Assembly: GCF_025717675.1 (NCBI RefSeq)
Contig: NZ_JAJIRT010000002.1
Location: 372,001 to 436,000, forward strand
Length of the DNA stretch: 64,000 nucleotides
Direction of reading: 5' to 3'
Source: Paucibacter sp. DJ2R-2
GTDB lineage: Bacteria; Pseudomonadota; Gammaproteobacteria; Burkholderiales; Burkholderiaceae_C
The notes under the pieces were generated by a model. That model made no database searches, was not told where the DNA came from, and saw only the letters and a program-made list of their open reading frames with translations. The position numbers and the translations under genes were made by a program. How positions within the stretch are numbered: position 1 is the first letter of the stretch; every line of letters starts with the position of its first letter. This document shows positions 35,621 through 44,515 of the stretch, in pieces.

Positions 35621-37063
35621 ATGAACCCAAGCTCCTACGCCAACTACATCGCCGGCCAATGGCTGGAAGGCCCCAACCAGCGCGCCAACATCAACCCTTC
35701 GGACACCCGGGATCTGATCGGCCATTACAGCCAGGCCGATGCGGCCCAGGTGGAACTGGCCCTCGCCAGCGCGGCCGCCGCGGCGCCAGCCTGGGGCCTG
35801 TCGACACCGCAGCAAAGAGCCGACGCACTGGACACCATCGGCCAGGAACTGCTGGCCCGCAAGGACGCACTGGGCGAGCTGCTGGCGCGCGAAGAAGGCA
35901 AGACGCGCGTGGAAGGCATCGGTGAAGTGGCGCGGGCTGCTGCCATCTTCAAGTTCTTCGCGCAGGAGGCTTTGCGTCAGCGCGGCGACAAGCTGGCCTC
36001 GGTGCGACCCGGGGTCGAGGTGGAAGTGACCCGCGAGCCTTTGGGTGTCGTGGGCCTGATCACGCCCTGGAATTTCCCCGCAGCCATTCCGGCCTGGAAG
36101 ATCGCGCCGGCCCTGGCGTTTGGCAATGCCGTGCTGTTCAAGCCGGCCGAGTTGGTGCCGGGCACGGCCTGGGCACTCAGCGAGATCATCAGTCGCGCCG
36201 GGCTGCCGGCGGGTGTGTTCCAGCTCCTGATGGGCCCGGGCGCGGTGGTTGGCCAGGCCATGCTCGACGACGCGCGCGTGCAGGGCTTGAGCTTCACCGG
36301 CTCGGTCGGCACTGGCGCCCGGGTGGCCCAGGCCGCCGTGCAGCGCGGCGCCAAGTTCCAGCTCGAAATGGGCGGCAAGAATCCCTGGGTGGTGCTGGAC
36401 GACGCCGACCTGGACCTGGCCGTGAACTGCGCGGTGCAAAGCGCATTTTTCTCGACCGGCCAGCGCTGCACGGCCGCCTCGCGCCTGATCGTGCACAAGG
36501 CGGTCTACGCCCAGTTTGTCGAGAAAATGGCCGAGGCCACCCGCGCGCTGCGGGTCGGCCACGCCCTCGCGCCGGACACACAGATCGGCCCCGTCATTGA
36601 CGAACAGCAGCTGAATCAGGACCTGCGTTACATCGCCATGGCCCGCGCCGAAGGCGCACGCCCGGTCTGCGGCGGCGAACTCCTGAAGCGGGACACCCCC
36701 GGACACTTCCTGAGCCCCGCCCTGTTCGTCGACTGCGACAACGCCATGCAGCATTGCCGCGAAGAGATCTTCGGCCCTGTGGCCAGCGTCATTCCAGCAG
36801 ACAACTACGAGCATGCGTTGGCCTTGGCCAATGACACCCCCTTTGGACTGTCCAGCGGCATCTGCACCCGCTCACTCAAGCATGCCAGCCATTTCAAGCG
36901 GCATGCCCAAGCCGGCATGGTGATGGTGAACCTGCCGACCGCCGGCGTCGACTACCACGTGCCCTTCGGCGGCCGCAAGGCTTCCAGCCAAGGTGCGCGC
37001 GAGCAAGGCAGCTACGCCGCCGAGTTCTTCAGCAGCGTGAAGACCAGCTATCTGCTGCCGTGA
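35621..37063 (+). CDS. NAD(P)-dependent aldehyde dehydrogenase (ketoglutarate-semialdehyde dehydrogenase-like)
   Basis: 480 residues, the family's usual size. The Rossmann region has GLITPWNFPAAIPAWKIAPA; the general base Glu is in FQLEMGGKNPWVV and the catalytic Cys in FSTGQRCTAASRLIV. The C-terminus VPFGGRKASSQGAREQGSYA is typical. The overall pattern is that of 2,5-dioxopentanoate (alpha-ketoglutarate semialdehyde) dehydrogenases, used in sugar-acid and hydroxyproline breakdown; this specificity is a guess from sequence resemblance. No partner catabolic genes adjoin it. It is preceded by the AT-rich palindrome, which likely controls it. Confidence 0.9.
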   Translation: MNPSSYANYIAGQWLEGPNQRANINPSDTRDLIGHYSQADAAQVELALASAAAAAPAWGLSTPQQRADALDTIGQELLARKDALGELLAREEGKTRVEGIGEVARAAAIFKFFAQEALRQRGDKLASVRPGVEVEVTREPLGVVGLITPWNFPAAIPAWKIAPALAFGNAVLFKPAELVPGTAWALSEIISRAGLPAGVFQLLMGPGAVVGQAMLDDARVQGLSFTGSVGTGARVAQAAVQRGAKFQLEMGGKNPWVVLDDADLDLAVNCAVQSAFFSTGQRCTAASRLIVHKAVYAQFVEKMAEATRALRVGHALAPDTQIGPVIDEQQLNQDLRYIAMARAEGARPVCGGELLKRDTPGHFLSPALFVDCDNAMQHCREEIFGPVASVIPADNYEHALALANDTPFGLSSGICTRSLKHASHFKRHAQAGMVMVNLPTAGVDYHVPFGGRKASSQGAREQGSYAAEFFSSVKTSYLLP

Positions 37064-37186
37064 CCGGGAAGGCGACTGGATGGCGGCTCGAATTTGCCTC
37101 GATCCGTGCAAAGCGCACAAACCAATGAAATACCACTTAAGCCCGGGGATACCCTGAGCCTCGCCCGCTTCATAGAATTTCCCTGG

Positions 37187-37211
37187 CCTGCAAAACCTTT
37201 CTTTTTGCAGG
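37187..37211 (+). promoter_or_regulatory. Hairpin between the aldehyde dehydrogenase and PEP-CTERM genes
   Basis: CCTGCAAAA (37187-37195) pairs with TTTTGCAGG (37203-37211), giving a 9-bp stem whose 5' side lies 28 bases before the PEP-CTERM start. No T-run follows it, so it is more likely an mRNA leader structure or part of an incomplete terminator than a terminator. Confidence 0.4.
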
Positions 37212-37239
37212 ATTGCCCATCACAAAACAAGGGATTCAA

Positions 37240-38313
37240 GTGAAGCAAGCGACGATCAAGCTCAAGAGTGGCATTCAATTGGTTTCCGCAGCAATGCTGC
37301 TGTTGGGCGCCAGCGCCGCCCAAGCCGTCCCCACCATCGACTTTGGCGCAGCCAAGGGTTTCAGCGCCTTCATCCTGGGCAATGTCGATGCGGCCAATGA
37401 CATCGAAGGCCGGATGGCCGTCGCCGGCAATTTGAACGCCTCGGGTCTGTCGATCAACTACCGCACGCCTTCCACAGTCAGCGGCCCGGCGCTGGTGGTG
37501 GGCGGCAATGTGAGCTTCAACGGCGGCCGCATTTACAGCAATGCCCCGGCCGGCGTGGACTCGACCAAAGGCTCCCACCTGCCCTATTGGGACCAGAGCC
37601 TGAGCCAGTACGGTAATAGCTATGGCGTCTTTGGTGGTAGCAAGACCGGCTCCTCGGCGGACCTGGACCTGCGCAAGCAAGCCGGGCTGATCGACTTCAA
37701 CGCCGCAGCCGCCACCTTGCGCAACACCACCACCCAGCTGGGCAGCCTGAGCGCCACCGGCAAGACCCAGATCAGCAGCTACAGCGAGAACGGCAAGGCT
37801 GTGATCAGCGGCATCAGCTTCATCGGCAGCGGCGCGGACTTTGAAGTCTTCAATGTCAACACAGCCACCTTCCGCAACCTGAGCCTGAGCGGCATCAAGG
37901 CCGGCGCCACCGTGGTGATCAACTACACCGGCACCGACGCCGTGCTCTTCGCCGGCGGCCAGCTGACCCAGAACGTCGGCATCGGCGGCCTGGACGCCTG
38001 GGGCAATCCGGCCACCCAGCTGGATACGCTGAACGCCAACGTCCTGTTCAACATCAGCCAGGCCACCGATCTGACCGTGGGCAGCTTTGTCGGCGGCAGC
38101 ATCCTGGCGCCGAATGCCTTCGTTTATGGCGGCGAGCAACGCACCGGCGGCGGCCATGTCGAAGGTCAGCTGATCGCGCTGGGCCTGAAGAGCAATCTGG
38201 AAATCGGCTACTCGCCGCTGGTCTCGGCCGTGCCGGAGCCAGGCAGCTTTGCCATGCTGCTGGCGGGCCTGGGCGTGATTGGCTTCATCGCCCGCCGCCG
38301 CAAGACCGACTGA
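37240..38313 (+). CDS. Choice-of-anchor A family PEP-CTERM exported protein
   Basis: 357 residues from the GTG at 37240, preferred because it has AAGGGA upstream and yields a normal signal peptide (KQATIKLKSGIQLVSAAMLL, cut near AAQA). The extracellular part is Gly/Asn/Ser-rich with the choice-of-anchor A domain (FILGNVDAANDIEGRMAVAG, GGSILAPNAFVYGGEQRTGG). The C-terminus has the sorting tag VPEPGSFAMLLAGLG, a hydrophobic stretch and RRRKTD. Exosortase should recognise this tag and process or anchor the protein, often in strains with exopolysaccharide. No exosortase gene is in the window. A strong terminator follows. Confidence 0.93.
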   Translation: MKQATIKLKSGIQLVSAAMLLLGASAAQAVPTIDFGAAKGFSAFILGNVDAANDIEGRMAVAGNLNASGLSINYRTPSTVSGPALVVGGNVSFNGGRIYSNAPAGVDSTKGSHLPYWDQSLSQYGNSYGVFGGSKTGSSADLDLRKQAGLIDFNAAAATLRNTTTQLGSLSATGKTQISSYSENGKAVISGISFIGSGADFEVFNVNTATFRNLSLSGIKAGATVVINYTGTDAVLFAGGQLTQNVGIGGLDAWGNPATQLDTLNANVLFNISQATDLTVGSFVGGSILAPNAFVYGGEQRTGGGHVEGQLIALGLKSNLEIGYSPLVSAVPEPGSFAMLLAGLGVIGFIARRRKTD

Positions 38314-38344
38314 TCACCAAGCCCATCCTGCGCTGCAAGCGACA

Positions 38345-38369
38345 AGAGCTCCTTCGGGAGCTCTTTTTG
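38345..38369 (+). terminator. Intrinsic terminator of the plus-strand PEP-CTERM gene
   Basis: AGAGCTCC-TTCG-GGAGCTCT is a perfect 8-bp stem closed by a stable TTCG tetraloop and followed by TTTTTG, about 32 bases after the stop codon at 38313. Confidence 0.92.
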
Positions 38370-38561
38370 TTTGTCCACGCACAGCGCGTTTCTTCATGCG
38401 CTGAAGTGCTGCAGCGGCATGGACGCGTGCTGCAATCGCAACCATACGCATCGGCAACACTGCGGCGTGGCGCACGAGCCTGAAGAGACAAGACAGGCGC
38501 CAGCGGCAAACGCTTCAACCTCGATCTTGTTGGTCCGCAAGGTCAAGGCCCCTGCCAGACG

Positions 38562-38590
38562 AAAAAAAGGCCGGTCAGCAGACCGGCCTT
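38562..38590 (-). terminator. Intrinsic terminator of the minus-strand PEP-CTERM gene
   Basis: Read on the minus strand: AAGGCCGGTC-TGCT-GACCGGCC followed by a run of seven T, starting about 36 bases after the stop at 38627. Confidence 0.92.
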
Positions 38591-38626
38591 GATGCCTCGA
38601 AGCGCGTAAAGCGCTGCGACTTGGGC

Positions 38627-39316
38627 TCAGCGCTGGCGACGCCGCGCCATGAAACCCACCACGCCAAGACCGGCCATCAAGAGGGCCAAACTGCCCGGCT
38701 CAGGGACGGCGGACACGGTCAACAGATCCTGATAGGTGCCGTTGCTGAGCTTGGTGATGGTGTACAGATCCGGCCCGGCATAGCCCAGAGCGGCTTGCAG
38801 ATAGCCATTGACACTGGCCACGAAGGCAGTGTTGTCAGCACCGGTGCCGCTGCTCAAGGCCTTGACGAAAAACGCGCCTTGGCCACTCGCCACATTGAGT
38901 GCATTGCCCGCGCTCTCGTGGGTGATCTCCCAGACGGCGGTCTGGAAGGCTGCCTGTTCCGTGCTGCTCAAAGAGCTGCTGAAGCTGGTGGCGAACAGGC
39001 CTTGCAGCAGCTTGGTTTCAGCACTGCTGAAGCTGCCTTCGGTGTAGGTCTGAAAACCGCGGCGGCTGCTGGCGTGATCCTGGGCCAGTTCCACGCAGTA
39101 GGCATAGAAGCTGGCGCCTGCGGCGTTCTCGAAACGCAGGGCGCCGGTACTGTAGTCATTGGAGCCGCGCTGCACACCGAGGCTGTCAATGTACGAAGTG
39201 CTCAAGGCGAGATCGCCGTTGGAGTCGACAAACTTGAGGCTCTGTGTTGAAGCTGTGGCGCCACCGACCACCAGGGTCAATGCAAGGGCGCTGAGGACTT
39301 TGTTGAAAGCGAACAT
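38627..39316 (-). CDS. PEP-CTERM exported protein, unknown function
   Basis: 229 residues from the ATG at 39316. A signal peptide (FNKVLSALALTLVVGGATAS) begins the protein and the sorting tag ends it (VPEPGSLALLMAGLGVVGFM then RRRQR). The middle is Ser/Thr/Gly-rich with the patches SNDYSTGALRFENAAGASFY, YCVELAQDHASSRRGFQTYT and WEITHESAGNALNVASGQGA, a pattern seen in short exported proteins of this class. No known enzyme motif. It is followed on its strand by a clear terminator, so it is a single transcription unit or the end of a short operon with the next gene. Confidence 0.85.
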   Translation of the reverse strand: MFAFNKVLSALALTLVVGGATASTQSLKFVDSNGDLALSTSYIDSLGVQRGSNDYSTGALRFENAAGASFYAYCVELAQDHASSRRGFQTYTEGSFSSAETKLLQGLFATSFSSSLSSTEQAAFQTAVWEITHESAGNALNVASGQGAFFVKALSSGTGADNTAFVASVNGYLQAALGYAGPDLYTITKLSNGTYQDLLTVSAVPEPGSLALLMAGLGVVGFMARRRQR

Positions 39317-39370
39317 GATGGTCAGTCTTTCTCGATCAATTCATTCAAGAGAGGTATTCGGGCGCGCGGC

Positions 39371-39934
39371 TCAGGCTTTCTGACGGCGGCGCTTCAGGCC
39401 GGCCATGGCGGCAAGTGCCACCAAGCTCAAGGCCAGGGTCTGCGGCTCGGGCACGCTATTGCCGGTCTGCAAACGGCCGGAGTAGGCCGCGCCATGCTTG
39501 CCGCCAAGGACATCGCCGCTGACGCGCAGTTCCCAGGTGCCCGCACTCAGCAAGACCGGAGCCAAGCTCCACTGCTCGGCGCCATAGTCGGCTTGGGACC
39601 AGTCCACGGCCAGCTGTTCCGTAAAGCTGCGACGGGTGCTCATATCGGCCTGCCCTTGTGCGTCGAGCTTGACCAAGTAGACGTCGACCACATCAACAGC
39701 CATGGTCGATTGAGTCAGCAAATTGCCGCTGACCAAGCGATTCGAGCTCAGCGTCAGAGTGCGGAATGCGTCGGAAAAGGCCTCACCGCCCTGAGTGCGG
39801 ATGGCGTAGTTGGCGAACTCACCGTCAACACCCAGGCTGAGCTGAGTTACCGGACCGGCATGCACCTGGGAGGCCAGGCTCAACAAGCCTGCGGCCAGGG
39901 AAACCATCGCTCCAACTGCTTTTTTCGTTCGCAT
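39371..39934 (-). CDS. Short PEP-CTERM exported protein, unknown function
   Basis: 187 residues from the ATG at 39934, which has GAGGG upstream. The signal peptide is KKAVGAMVSLAAGLLSLASQ with a cut near VHAG. The mature chain is beta-rich (ITQLSLGVDGEFANYAIRTQ-like start, LSAGTWELRVSGDVLGGKHG) and ends in NSVPEPQTLALSLVALAAMA plus a basic KRRRQKA tail, again an exosortase-type sorting signal. It lies 54 bp upstream of the other minus-strand PEP-CTERM gene and may share its transcript. Function unknown. Confidence 0.84.
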   Translation of the reverse strand: MRTKKAVGAMVSLAAGLLSLASQVHAGPVTQLSLGVDGEFANYAIRTQGGEAFSDAFRTLTLSSNRLVSGNLLTQSTMAVDVVDVYLVKLDAQGQADMSTRRSFTEQLAVDWSQADYGAEQWSLAPVLLSAGTWELRVSGDVLGGKHGAAYSGRLQTGNSVPEPQTLALSLVALAAMAGLKRRRQKA

Positions 39935-40097
39935 CACATTCACCCTCGGTTCGAAACTTTTTGACTTGCAGAACCGGCTGGGCCAGTCCAATCAAGAACC
40001 ACTTCAATCTAGGTCTAGATGCTAGGGGAAGGGTCGGGGGGAGTCGCCCCCCCGACTCGGTGACACCGACGCGGGCTCGTGTGAAAAGCACGGGAAA

Positions 40098-40120
40098 AGC
40101 GGGCTTTTAGAAAGCCCGCT
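40098..40120 (-). terminator. Possible second terminator downstream of secA
   Basis: AGCGGGCT and AGCCCGCT form an 8-bp stem around TTTAGAA; on the minus strand it is followed by TTTTCC. It could back up the stronger terminator just before it. Confidence 0.4.
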
Positions 40121-40153
40121 CTAGGCAGGCCCGGTGCCAAGCCCACGCAGACG

Positions 40154-40185
40154 AAAAAAAACGCCCCGAGAGCGGGGCGTTTTTT
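40154..40185 (-). terminator. Intrinsic terminator of secA
   Basis: A perfect ACGCCCCG-AGAG-CGGGGCGT stem flanked by seven A on one side and six T on the other, so it can act in both directions. It starts 32 bases past the secA stop on the minus strand. Confidence 0.92.
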
Positions 40186-40216
40186 CAAGGCCGGAGCAGT
40201 GCCGCCGGCGCTGGCT

Positions 40217-42961
40217 TCAGCTCAGCTTGCCATGGCAGGACTTGAACTTCTTGCCGCTGCCGCAAGGGCATGGATCGTTGCGGCCGACATGGCCGTACTT
40301 GGACACATCGAAGCCATCGGCCGGGTCTTGCGACACCGAACCATCCTCGTTGGGATGGGTGTAGGTGACGTTGCTGACCTGGTCGGCCCGTGCCTCCAGG
40401 GCTTGAGCCGCGCGGTCGGCCTCTTCCTGGGACTGGATGCGCACATTGAGCAAGGTGCGCGTGACTTCCATCTTGACCACATCGAGCAACTGCGAGAACA
40501 GCTCGAAAGCCTCGCGCTTGTACTCCTGCTTGGGGTTCTTCTGGGCATAACCGCGCAGATGGATGCCCTGGCGCAGATAGTCCAAGGAAGCCAGATGCTC
40601 ACGCCAGTGTTGGTCAATGCTTTGCAGCAGGACCATGCGCATGAAGGGCGTCAGCTGGTCGATGCCGACACGCTCGATCTTTTCGTTGAAGGACACATCG
40701 CCAGCCTTGACCACGGCTTCAACGATTTCCTCGTCGGTGATGGCGTCGCTCTTCTCGACCAGTGTCTTGAGGGCCATGTCGAGCTGCCATTCGTCACGCA
40801 GCACGCGCTCCAGACCAGCCAGATCCCATTGCTCTTCCAGGCTTTCGGCCGGGACGAAGGTGCGCACCACATCGGTCAGGCTGCTGGCGCGCAGATTGGC
40901 AATCTGGGCGACCAGGCTTTCGGCTTCAAGGATGTCGTTGCGCTGCTGGTAGATGACCTTGCGCTGGTCGTTCGAGACATCGTCGTACTCGAGCAACTGC
41001 TTGCGGATGTCGAAGTTGCGGCCTTCGACCTTGCGCTGGGCGCTTTCGATCGAACGGGTGACGATGCCGGCCTCGATGGCCTCGCCCTCGGGCATCTTCA
41101 GGCGGTCCATGATGGCGCGCACGCGGTCGCCCGCGAAGATGCGCATCAGCTGGTCGTCCAGCGACAGATAGAAGCGCGAACTGCCCGGGTCACCCTGACG
41201 GCCCGAACGTCCACGCAGCTGGTTGTCGATGCGGCGGCTCTCGTGGCGCTCGGTGGCGATGATGCGCAGGCCACCCTGGGCCTTGACGGCCTCGTGCAGA
41301 CCGGCCCATTCGCTCTTGAGCTTTTCGATGCGTTCGGCCTTGACCGAATCCGGCAATGCAGCGTCGGCCTCGATCACCTTGACCTGGTTCTCGACGTTGC
41401 CGCCCAGCACGATGTCGGTGCCGCGCCCGGCCATATTGGTGGCGATGGTGATCACGCCGGGGCGGCCGGCCTGGGCCACGATCTCGGCTTCCTTGGCGTG
41501 CTGCTTGGCGTTCAGCACCTGATGCGGCAGCTTTTCCTTGTTCAGCAGGGCCGAGATCAGCTCGGAGTTCTCGATCGAGGTGGTGCCCACCAACACCGGC
41601 TGGCCGCGCTCGTGGCAGTCGCGGATGTCGCGCACCACGGCCTCGAATTTTTCCTTGTTGGTCTTGTAGACCAGGTCCAGTTCGTCACGGCGCTGGGTCG
41701 GGCGGTTGGGCGGGATCACCACGGTTTCCAGGCCGTAGATTTCCTGGAATTCGTAAGCCTCGGTGTCGGCAGTGCCGGTCATGCCGCCCAGCTTGCCGTA
41801 CATGCGGAAGTAATTCTGGAAGGTGATCGAGGCCAGGGTCTGGTTCTCGCTCTGCACCGCCACGCCTTCCTTGGCTTCCACAGCCTGGTGCAGGCCATCG
41901 CTCCAGCGACGGCCGGTCATCAAGCGGCCGGTGAACTCGTCGACGATGGTGACCTCACCGTTCTGCACCACATAGTGCTGGTCACGGTGATAGATGTGAT
42001 GGGCCCGCAGGGCCGCATACATATGGTGCATCAGCGAGATGTTGGCCGCGTCGTACAGGCTGGCGCCTTCCGGCAGAAGGCCAATCTCGGCCAGCAGCCG
42101 CTCGGCGTTGTCATGGCCGTCTTCGGTCAGGTAGATCTGGTGCGACTTCTCATCCACGGTGAAGTCACCGGGTTCGATCACGCCCTCACCCGTGCGCGGG
42201 TCGAGCTCACCGATCTGCTTCTTCAGCAGCGGGGCCACCTTGTTGATGGCCAGGTACACATCGGTCTGGTCATCGGCTTGGCCGGAAATGATCAGCGGCG
42301 TGCGGGCTTCGTCGATCAGGATCGAGTCCACTTCGTCGACGATGGCGAAGGCCAGCGGGCGCTGCACGCGGTCGGCCACATCGTGGACCATGTTGTCGCG
42401 CAGATAGTCGAAGCCGTACTCGTTGTTGGTACCGTAGGTCACATCGGCGGCATAGGCAGCCTGCTTCTGCTCGCGCTGCATATTCGGCAAATTGATGCCG
42501 ACCGTCAGGCCCAGGAAGTTATAGAGCTGCGCCATCCATTCGGCATCGCGCTTGGCCAGGTAATCATTGACCGTCACTAGGTGCACGCCCTTGCCGGTCA
42601 AGGCATTCAGGTAGACAGGCAGCGTGCCCATCAAGGTCTTGCCTTCGCCGGTGCGCATTTCAGCGACCTTGCCCGCGTGCAGCACCATGCCGCCGATCAG
42701 CTGCACGTCAAAGTGACGCATCTTCAAGGCACGCTTGCTGCCCTCACGGACCACGGCAAAAGCCTCGGGCAGCAGTGCATCCAGGGACTCGCCCTTCGCC
42801 ACACGTGCCTTGAACTCGCCGGTCTTGGCCCGCAGGGCCTCGTCATCGAGGGCTTCGAACTGGGGCTCCAGCGCATTGATCTGCTGGACAACGCGGCGGT
42901 AGCCCTTGAGCAAGCGCTCATTGCGGCTACCGAAAATCTGGGTGAGAAGCTTGGGCAACAT
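40217..42961 (-). CDS. secA: Preprotein translocase ATPase SecA
   Basis: 914 residues from the ATG at 42961, where the usual [20 protein letters not shown] begins. It drives Sec-dependent export of unfolded proteins through SecYEG. Visible: [13 protein letters not shown] (Walker A), [20 protein letters not shown] (Walker B), [15 protein letters not shown] and [17 protein letters not shown] (helicase motifs), and a C-terminal zinc site [18 protein letters not shown] that binds SecB. All domains appear intact. Divergent from the DciA-like gene. No SecM-like arrest peptide is apparent upstream. Confidence 0.98.
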   Translation of the reverse strand: MLPKLLTQIFGSRNERLLKGYRRVVQQINALEPQFEALDDEALRAKTGEFKARVAKGESLDALLPEAFAVVREGSKRALKMRHFDVQLIGGMVLHAGKVAEMRTGEGKTLMGTLPVYLNALTGKGVHLVTVNDYLAKRDAEWMAQLYNFLGLTVGINLPNMQREQKQAAYAADVTYGTNNEYGFDYLRDNMVHDVADRVQRPLAFAIVDEVDSILIDEARTPLIISGQADDQTDVYLAINKVAPLLKKQIGELDPRTGEGVIEPGDFTVDEKSHQIYLTEDGHDNAERLLAEIGLLPEGASLYDAANISLMHHMYAALRAHHIYHRDQHYVVQNGEVTIVDEFTGRLMTGRRWSDGLHQAVEAKEGVAVQSENQTLASITFQNYFRMYGKLGGMTGTADTEAYEFQEIYGLETVVIPPNRPTQRRDELDLVYKTNKEKFEAVVRDIRDCHERGQPVLVGTTSIENSELISALLNKEKLPHQVLNAKQHAKEAEIVAQAGRPGVITIATNMAGRGTDIVLGGNVENQVKVIEADAALPDSVKAERIEKLKSEWAGLHEAVKAQGGLRIIATERHESRRIDNQLRGRSGRQGDPGSSRFYLSLDDQLMRIFAGDRVRAIMDRLKMPEGEAIEAGIVTRSIESAQRKVEGRNFDIRKQLLEYDDVSNDQRKVIYQQRNDILEAESLVAQIANLRASSLTDVVRTFVPAESLEEQWDLAGLERVLRDEWQLDMALKTLVEKSDAITDEEIVEAVVKAGDVSFNEKIERVGIDQLTPFMRMVLLQSIDQHWREHLASLDYLRQGIHLRGYAQKNPKQEYKREAFELFSQLLDVVKMEVTRTLLNVRIQSQEEADRAAQALEARADQVSNVTYTHPNEDGSVSQDPADGFDVSKYGHVGRNDPCPCGSGKKFKSCHGKLS

Positions 42962-43269
42962 GCAGCGTGATGGTTTGTTCGTTGAACGGGAGCTCGCCAG
43001 GGCGGGCTCCTCGGAGCGGCTGTCGCTGCCGGCGTGCATCGTGAAATTCGCGCCGCGAGACTGGGCCAGATTTGGTCTTCTTGCTGTTCTTTTAGAGCAA
43101 TGCCCGGTCCATATGGGGCGCGGCGGCGGGCTTGCAAGCACGCCAACGCGCAAATTCCCTGAAAGTCCAGGCACAAAAGCCCGTCAGTTTAGCATTCGCC
43201 ATCCCGGCTTCCGCCTCGCAGCAACCCGGGCAAGCCCGCAAGCACGGGGGCGGCCACTACACTGGCCCC
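42962..43269. other. Divergent promoter region between secA and the DciA-like gene
   Basis: 308 bp separating secA (minus) from the DUF721 gene (plus). I find no open frame of merit, RNA gene or strong repeat. A TTTAG-AGCAAT stretch at about 43090 could belong to a promoter, but no clear -35/-10 pair is seen. Confidence 0.35.
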
Positions 43270-43632
43270 ATGCGTCCGCTCTTCCGCCCTCTCCCACCCA
43301 GCCGCCACCGCAGCGGCGACAAGGGAACAAGCCAGGTGCCCGACCCCTTGCCGATTGCACGTGCGCTGGCTGGGCACGAAGGCCTGGCGCGCCTGGGTCG
43401 CCTCTTGCACGAGTCGAACCGGCGCATGGCGGTGATCCTGCCCGCCCTGCCCGGCACCCTGAGCCGCTTTATCAAGCCCGGCCCGGTGGACGAAGAAGGC
43501 TGGAGCTTGCTGGCCGCGAACGCTGCAGTGGCGGCCAAGCTCCGTCATCTGCAACCGCACTTAGAAGCGATGCTGGCCGAGCAGGGCATCCACCCACACC
43601 AAGTGCGCATCAAGGTGCAGCAGCAAGGCTGA
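43270..43632 (+). CDS. DciA-like protein (DUF721)
   Basis: 120 residues from the ATG at 43270. The DUF721 domain is recognised by LARLGRLLHESNRRMAVILP, LPGTLSRFIKPGPVDEEGWS and LRHLQPHLEAMLAEQGIHPH. Members called DciA help load the replicative helicase DnaB in bacteria that lack DnaC, and the gene often sits beside secA. The protein lacks the longer basic C-terminal tail of some DciA. The assignment to DciA rather than another DUF721 branch is likely, not certain. It is monocistronic here, with a tRNA gene converging from the other strand. Confidence 0.78.
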   Translation: MRPLFRPLPPSRHRSGDKGTSQVPDPLPIARALAGHEGLARLGRLLHESNRRMAVILPALPGTLSRFIKPGPVDEEGWSLLAANAAVAAKLRHLQPHLEAMLAEQGIHPHQVRIKVQQQG

Positions 43633-43695
43633 ACGCAGGGCCGAGAAAGACGGCTCCGTCCTGCTGGAAATCACCGAGAGACGAAACGGCAGACG

Positions 43696-43726
43696 AAAAA
43701 AAACGAGCCAGCTTGCGCTGACTCGT
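43696..43726 (-). terminator. Intrinsic terminator of the tRNA-Thr transcript
   Basis: On the minus strand: ACGAGTCAGC-GCAA-GCTGGCTCGT with one mismatched pair, followed by eight T. It begins 14 bases past the CCA end of the tRNA gene. Confidence 0.85.
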
Positions 43727-43739
43727 CTTCATGTTTTCC

Positions 43740-43815
43740 TGGTGCCGGCTATCGGATTCGAACTGATGACCTACCGCTTACAAGGCGGTTGCTCTACCAA
43801 CTGAGCTAAGCCGGC
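43740..43815 (-). tRNA. tRNA-Thr (anticodon UGU)
   Basis: A full 76-base cloverleaf on the minus strand with encoded CCA. The acceptor GCCGGCT pairs with AGCCGGC; the anticodon arm is ACCGC-CTTGTAA-GCGGT with anticodon TGT; the D arm contains AGCTCAGTTGGTAGAGC and the T loop TTCGAAT. One A-C mismatch sits in the T stem (ATCAG/CCGAT). It lies 46 bases downstream of sspB and may be co-transcribed with it. Confidence 0.95.
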
Positions 43816-43861
43816 ACTAGCCCGCCAGTATAGCCGACTTTCCTAAGGATCGATCAAACTT

Positions 43862-44479
43862 TTATTTGATTCGAGTCAAAGTGGGGCGGCCACCGCTGGG
43901 GCCCGGACCTTCCGGCTCACCATCGTCGCTCGCCGCCGCAGCGGAATCCGGTGTGGCGGGCGCAGGAACCGACGCAAGTACCGGCGCACTGGGCGCCTCG
44001 ACCGGCTGTGCCGGCTCGACAGGTGCCGAAGCAGCCGCCTCAGCGCCGGGCACAGCCGCTAAACGCAAACCGCGTGGCGGCTTCGCAGCAGCGGCCACGG
44101 CCTCGGCATCAGGCGTCGAGGCAGCTGCAGGCGCGGCAGCCTCGGGAGCCGGGAAGGCCATGCCCTGACCGTTCTCACGGGCATAGATGGCCACCACATG
44201 ATCGACCGGCACGATGATCTCACGCGCCGTCCCGCCGAACCGAGCCTTGAACTGGATGGTCTCGTTGCCGAGGTCCAGGCTGCTGGTCGCATCAAAGCCG
44301 ACGTTCAGCACGATCTCGTTGTTGCTGACGTACTCCATCGGCACCTGCACCATGCGGTCGACGTGAACCGCGATGTAAGGCGTGAAGCCGTTGTCAGTGC
44401 ACCAGTCGTGCAAGGCGCGAATCAGGTAGGGACGGGTCGAGCTGCTGCCCGGGCCGCCCTTGTCTGTGCTTTGATCCAT
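43862..44479 (-). CDS. sspB: ClpXP adaptor SspB
   Basis: 205 residues. The conserved ~110-residue SspB domain is at the N-terminus: STRPYLIRALHDWCTDNGFT, PYIAVHVDRMVQVPMEYVSN, NEIVLNVGFDATSSLDLGNE and ARFGGTAREIIVPVDHVVAI. SspB delivers ssrA-tagged and other substrates to ClpXP. A long Ala/Pro-rich linker follows and the chain ends GRPTLTRIK, the short C-terminal peptide that docks on the ClpX zinc domain. It is 36 bp downstream of sspA, the usual pair. Confidence 0.96.
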   Translation of the reverse strand: MDQSTDKGGPGSSSTRPYLIRALHDWCTDNGFTPYIAVHVDRMVQVPMEYVSNNEIVLNVGFDATSSLDLGNETIQFKARFGGTAREIIVPVDHVVAIYARENGQGMAFPAPEAAAPAAASTPDAEAVAAAAKPPRGLRLAAVPGAEAAASAPVEPAQPVEAPSAPVLASVPAPATPDSAAAASDDGEPEGPGPSGGRPTLTRIK

Positions 44480-44515
44480 GTCGAACTCTTGTGCTCGCTT
44501 CGCTGCGTTCAGCGC

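Larger units (their letters stand above)
38314..38626. other. Intergenic region between convergent PEP-CTERM genes
   Basis: This 313-bp gap holds the two intrinsic terminators described separately, one for each converging gene. The DNA between them, about 38370-38560, has no good reading frame, promoter or repeat that I can see. Confidence 0.6.

Noticed and set aside
40199-42580. A 793-codon plus-strand frame opposite secA
   Set aside because: SecA is unmistakable on the other strand; the frame lacks motifs and is a codon-bias shadow.
42962-43269. A possible SecM-type arrest peptide upstream of secA
   Set aside because: No short frame with signal peptide and Pro-rich arrest motif is present on the secA strand, and SecM is not expected in this group.
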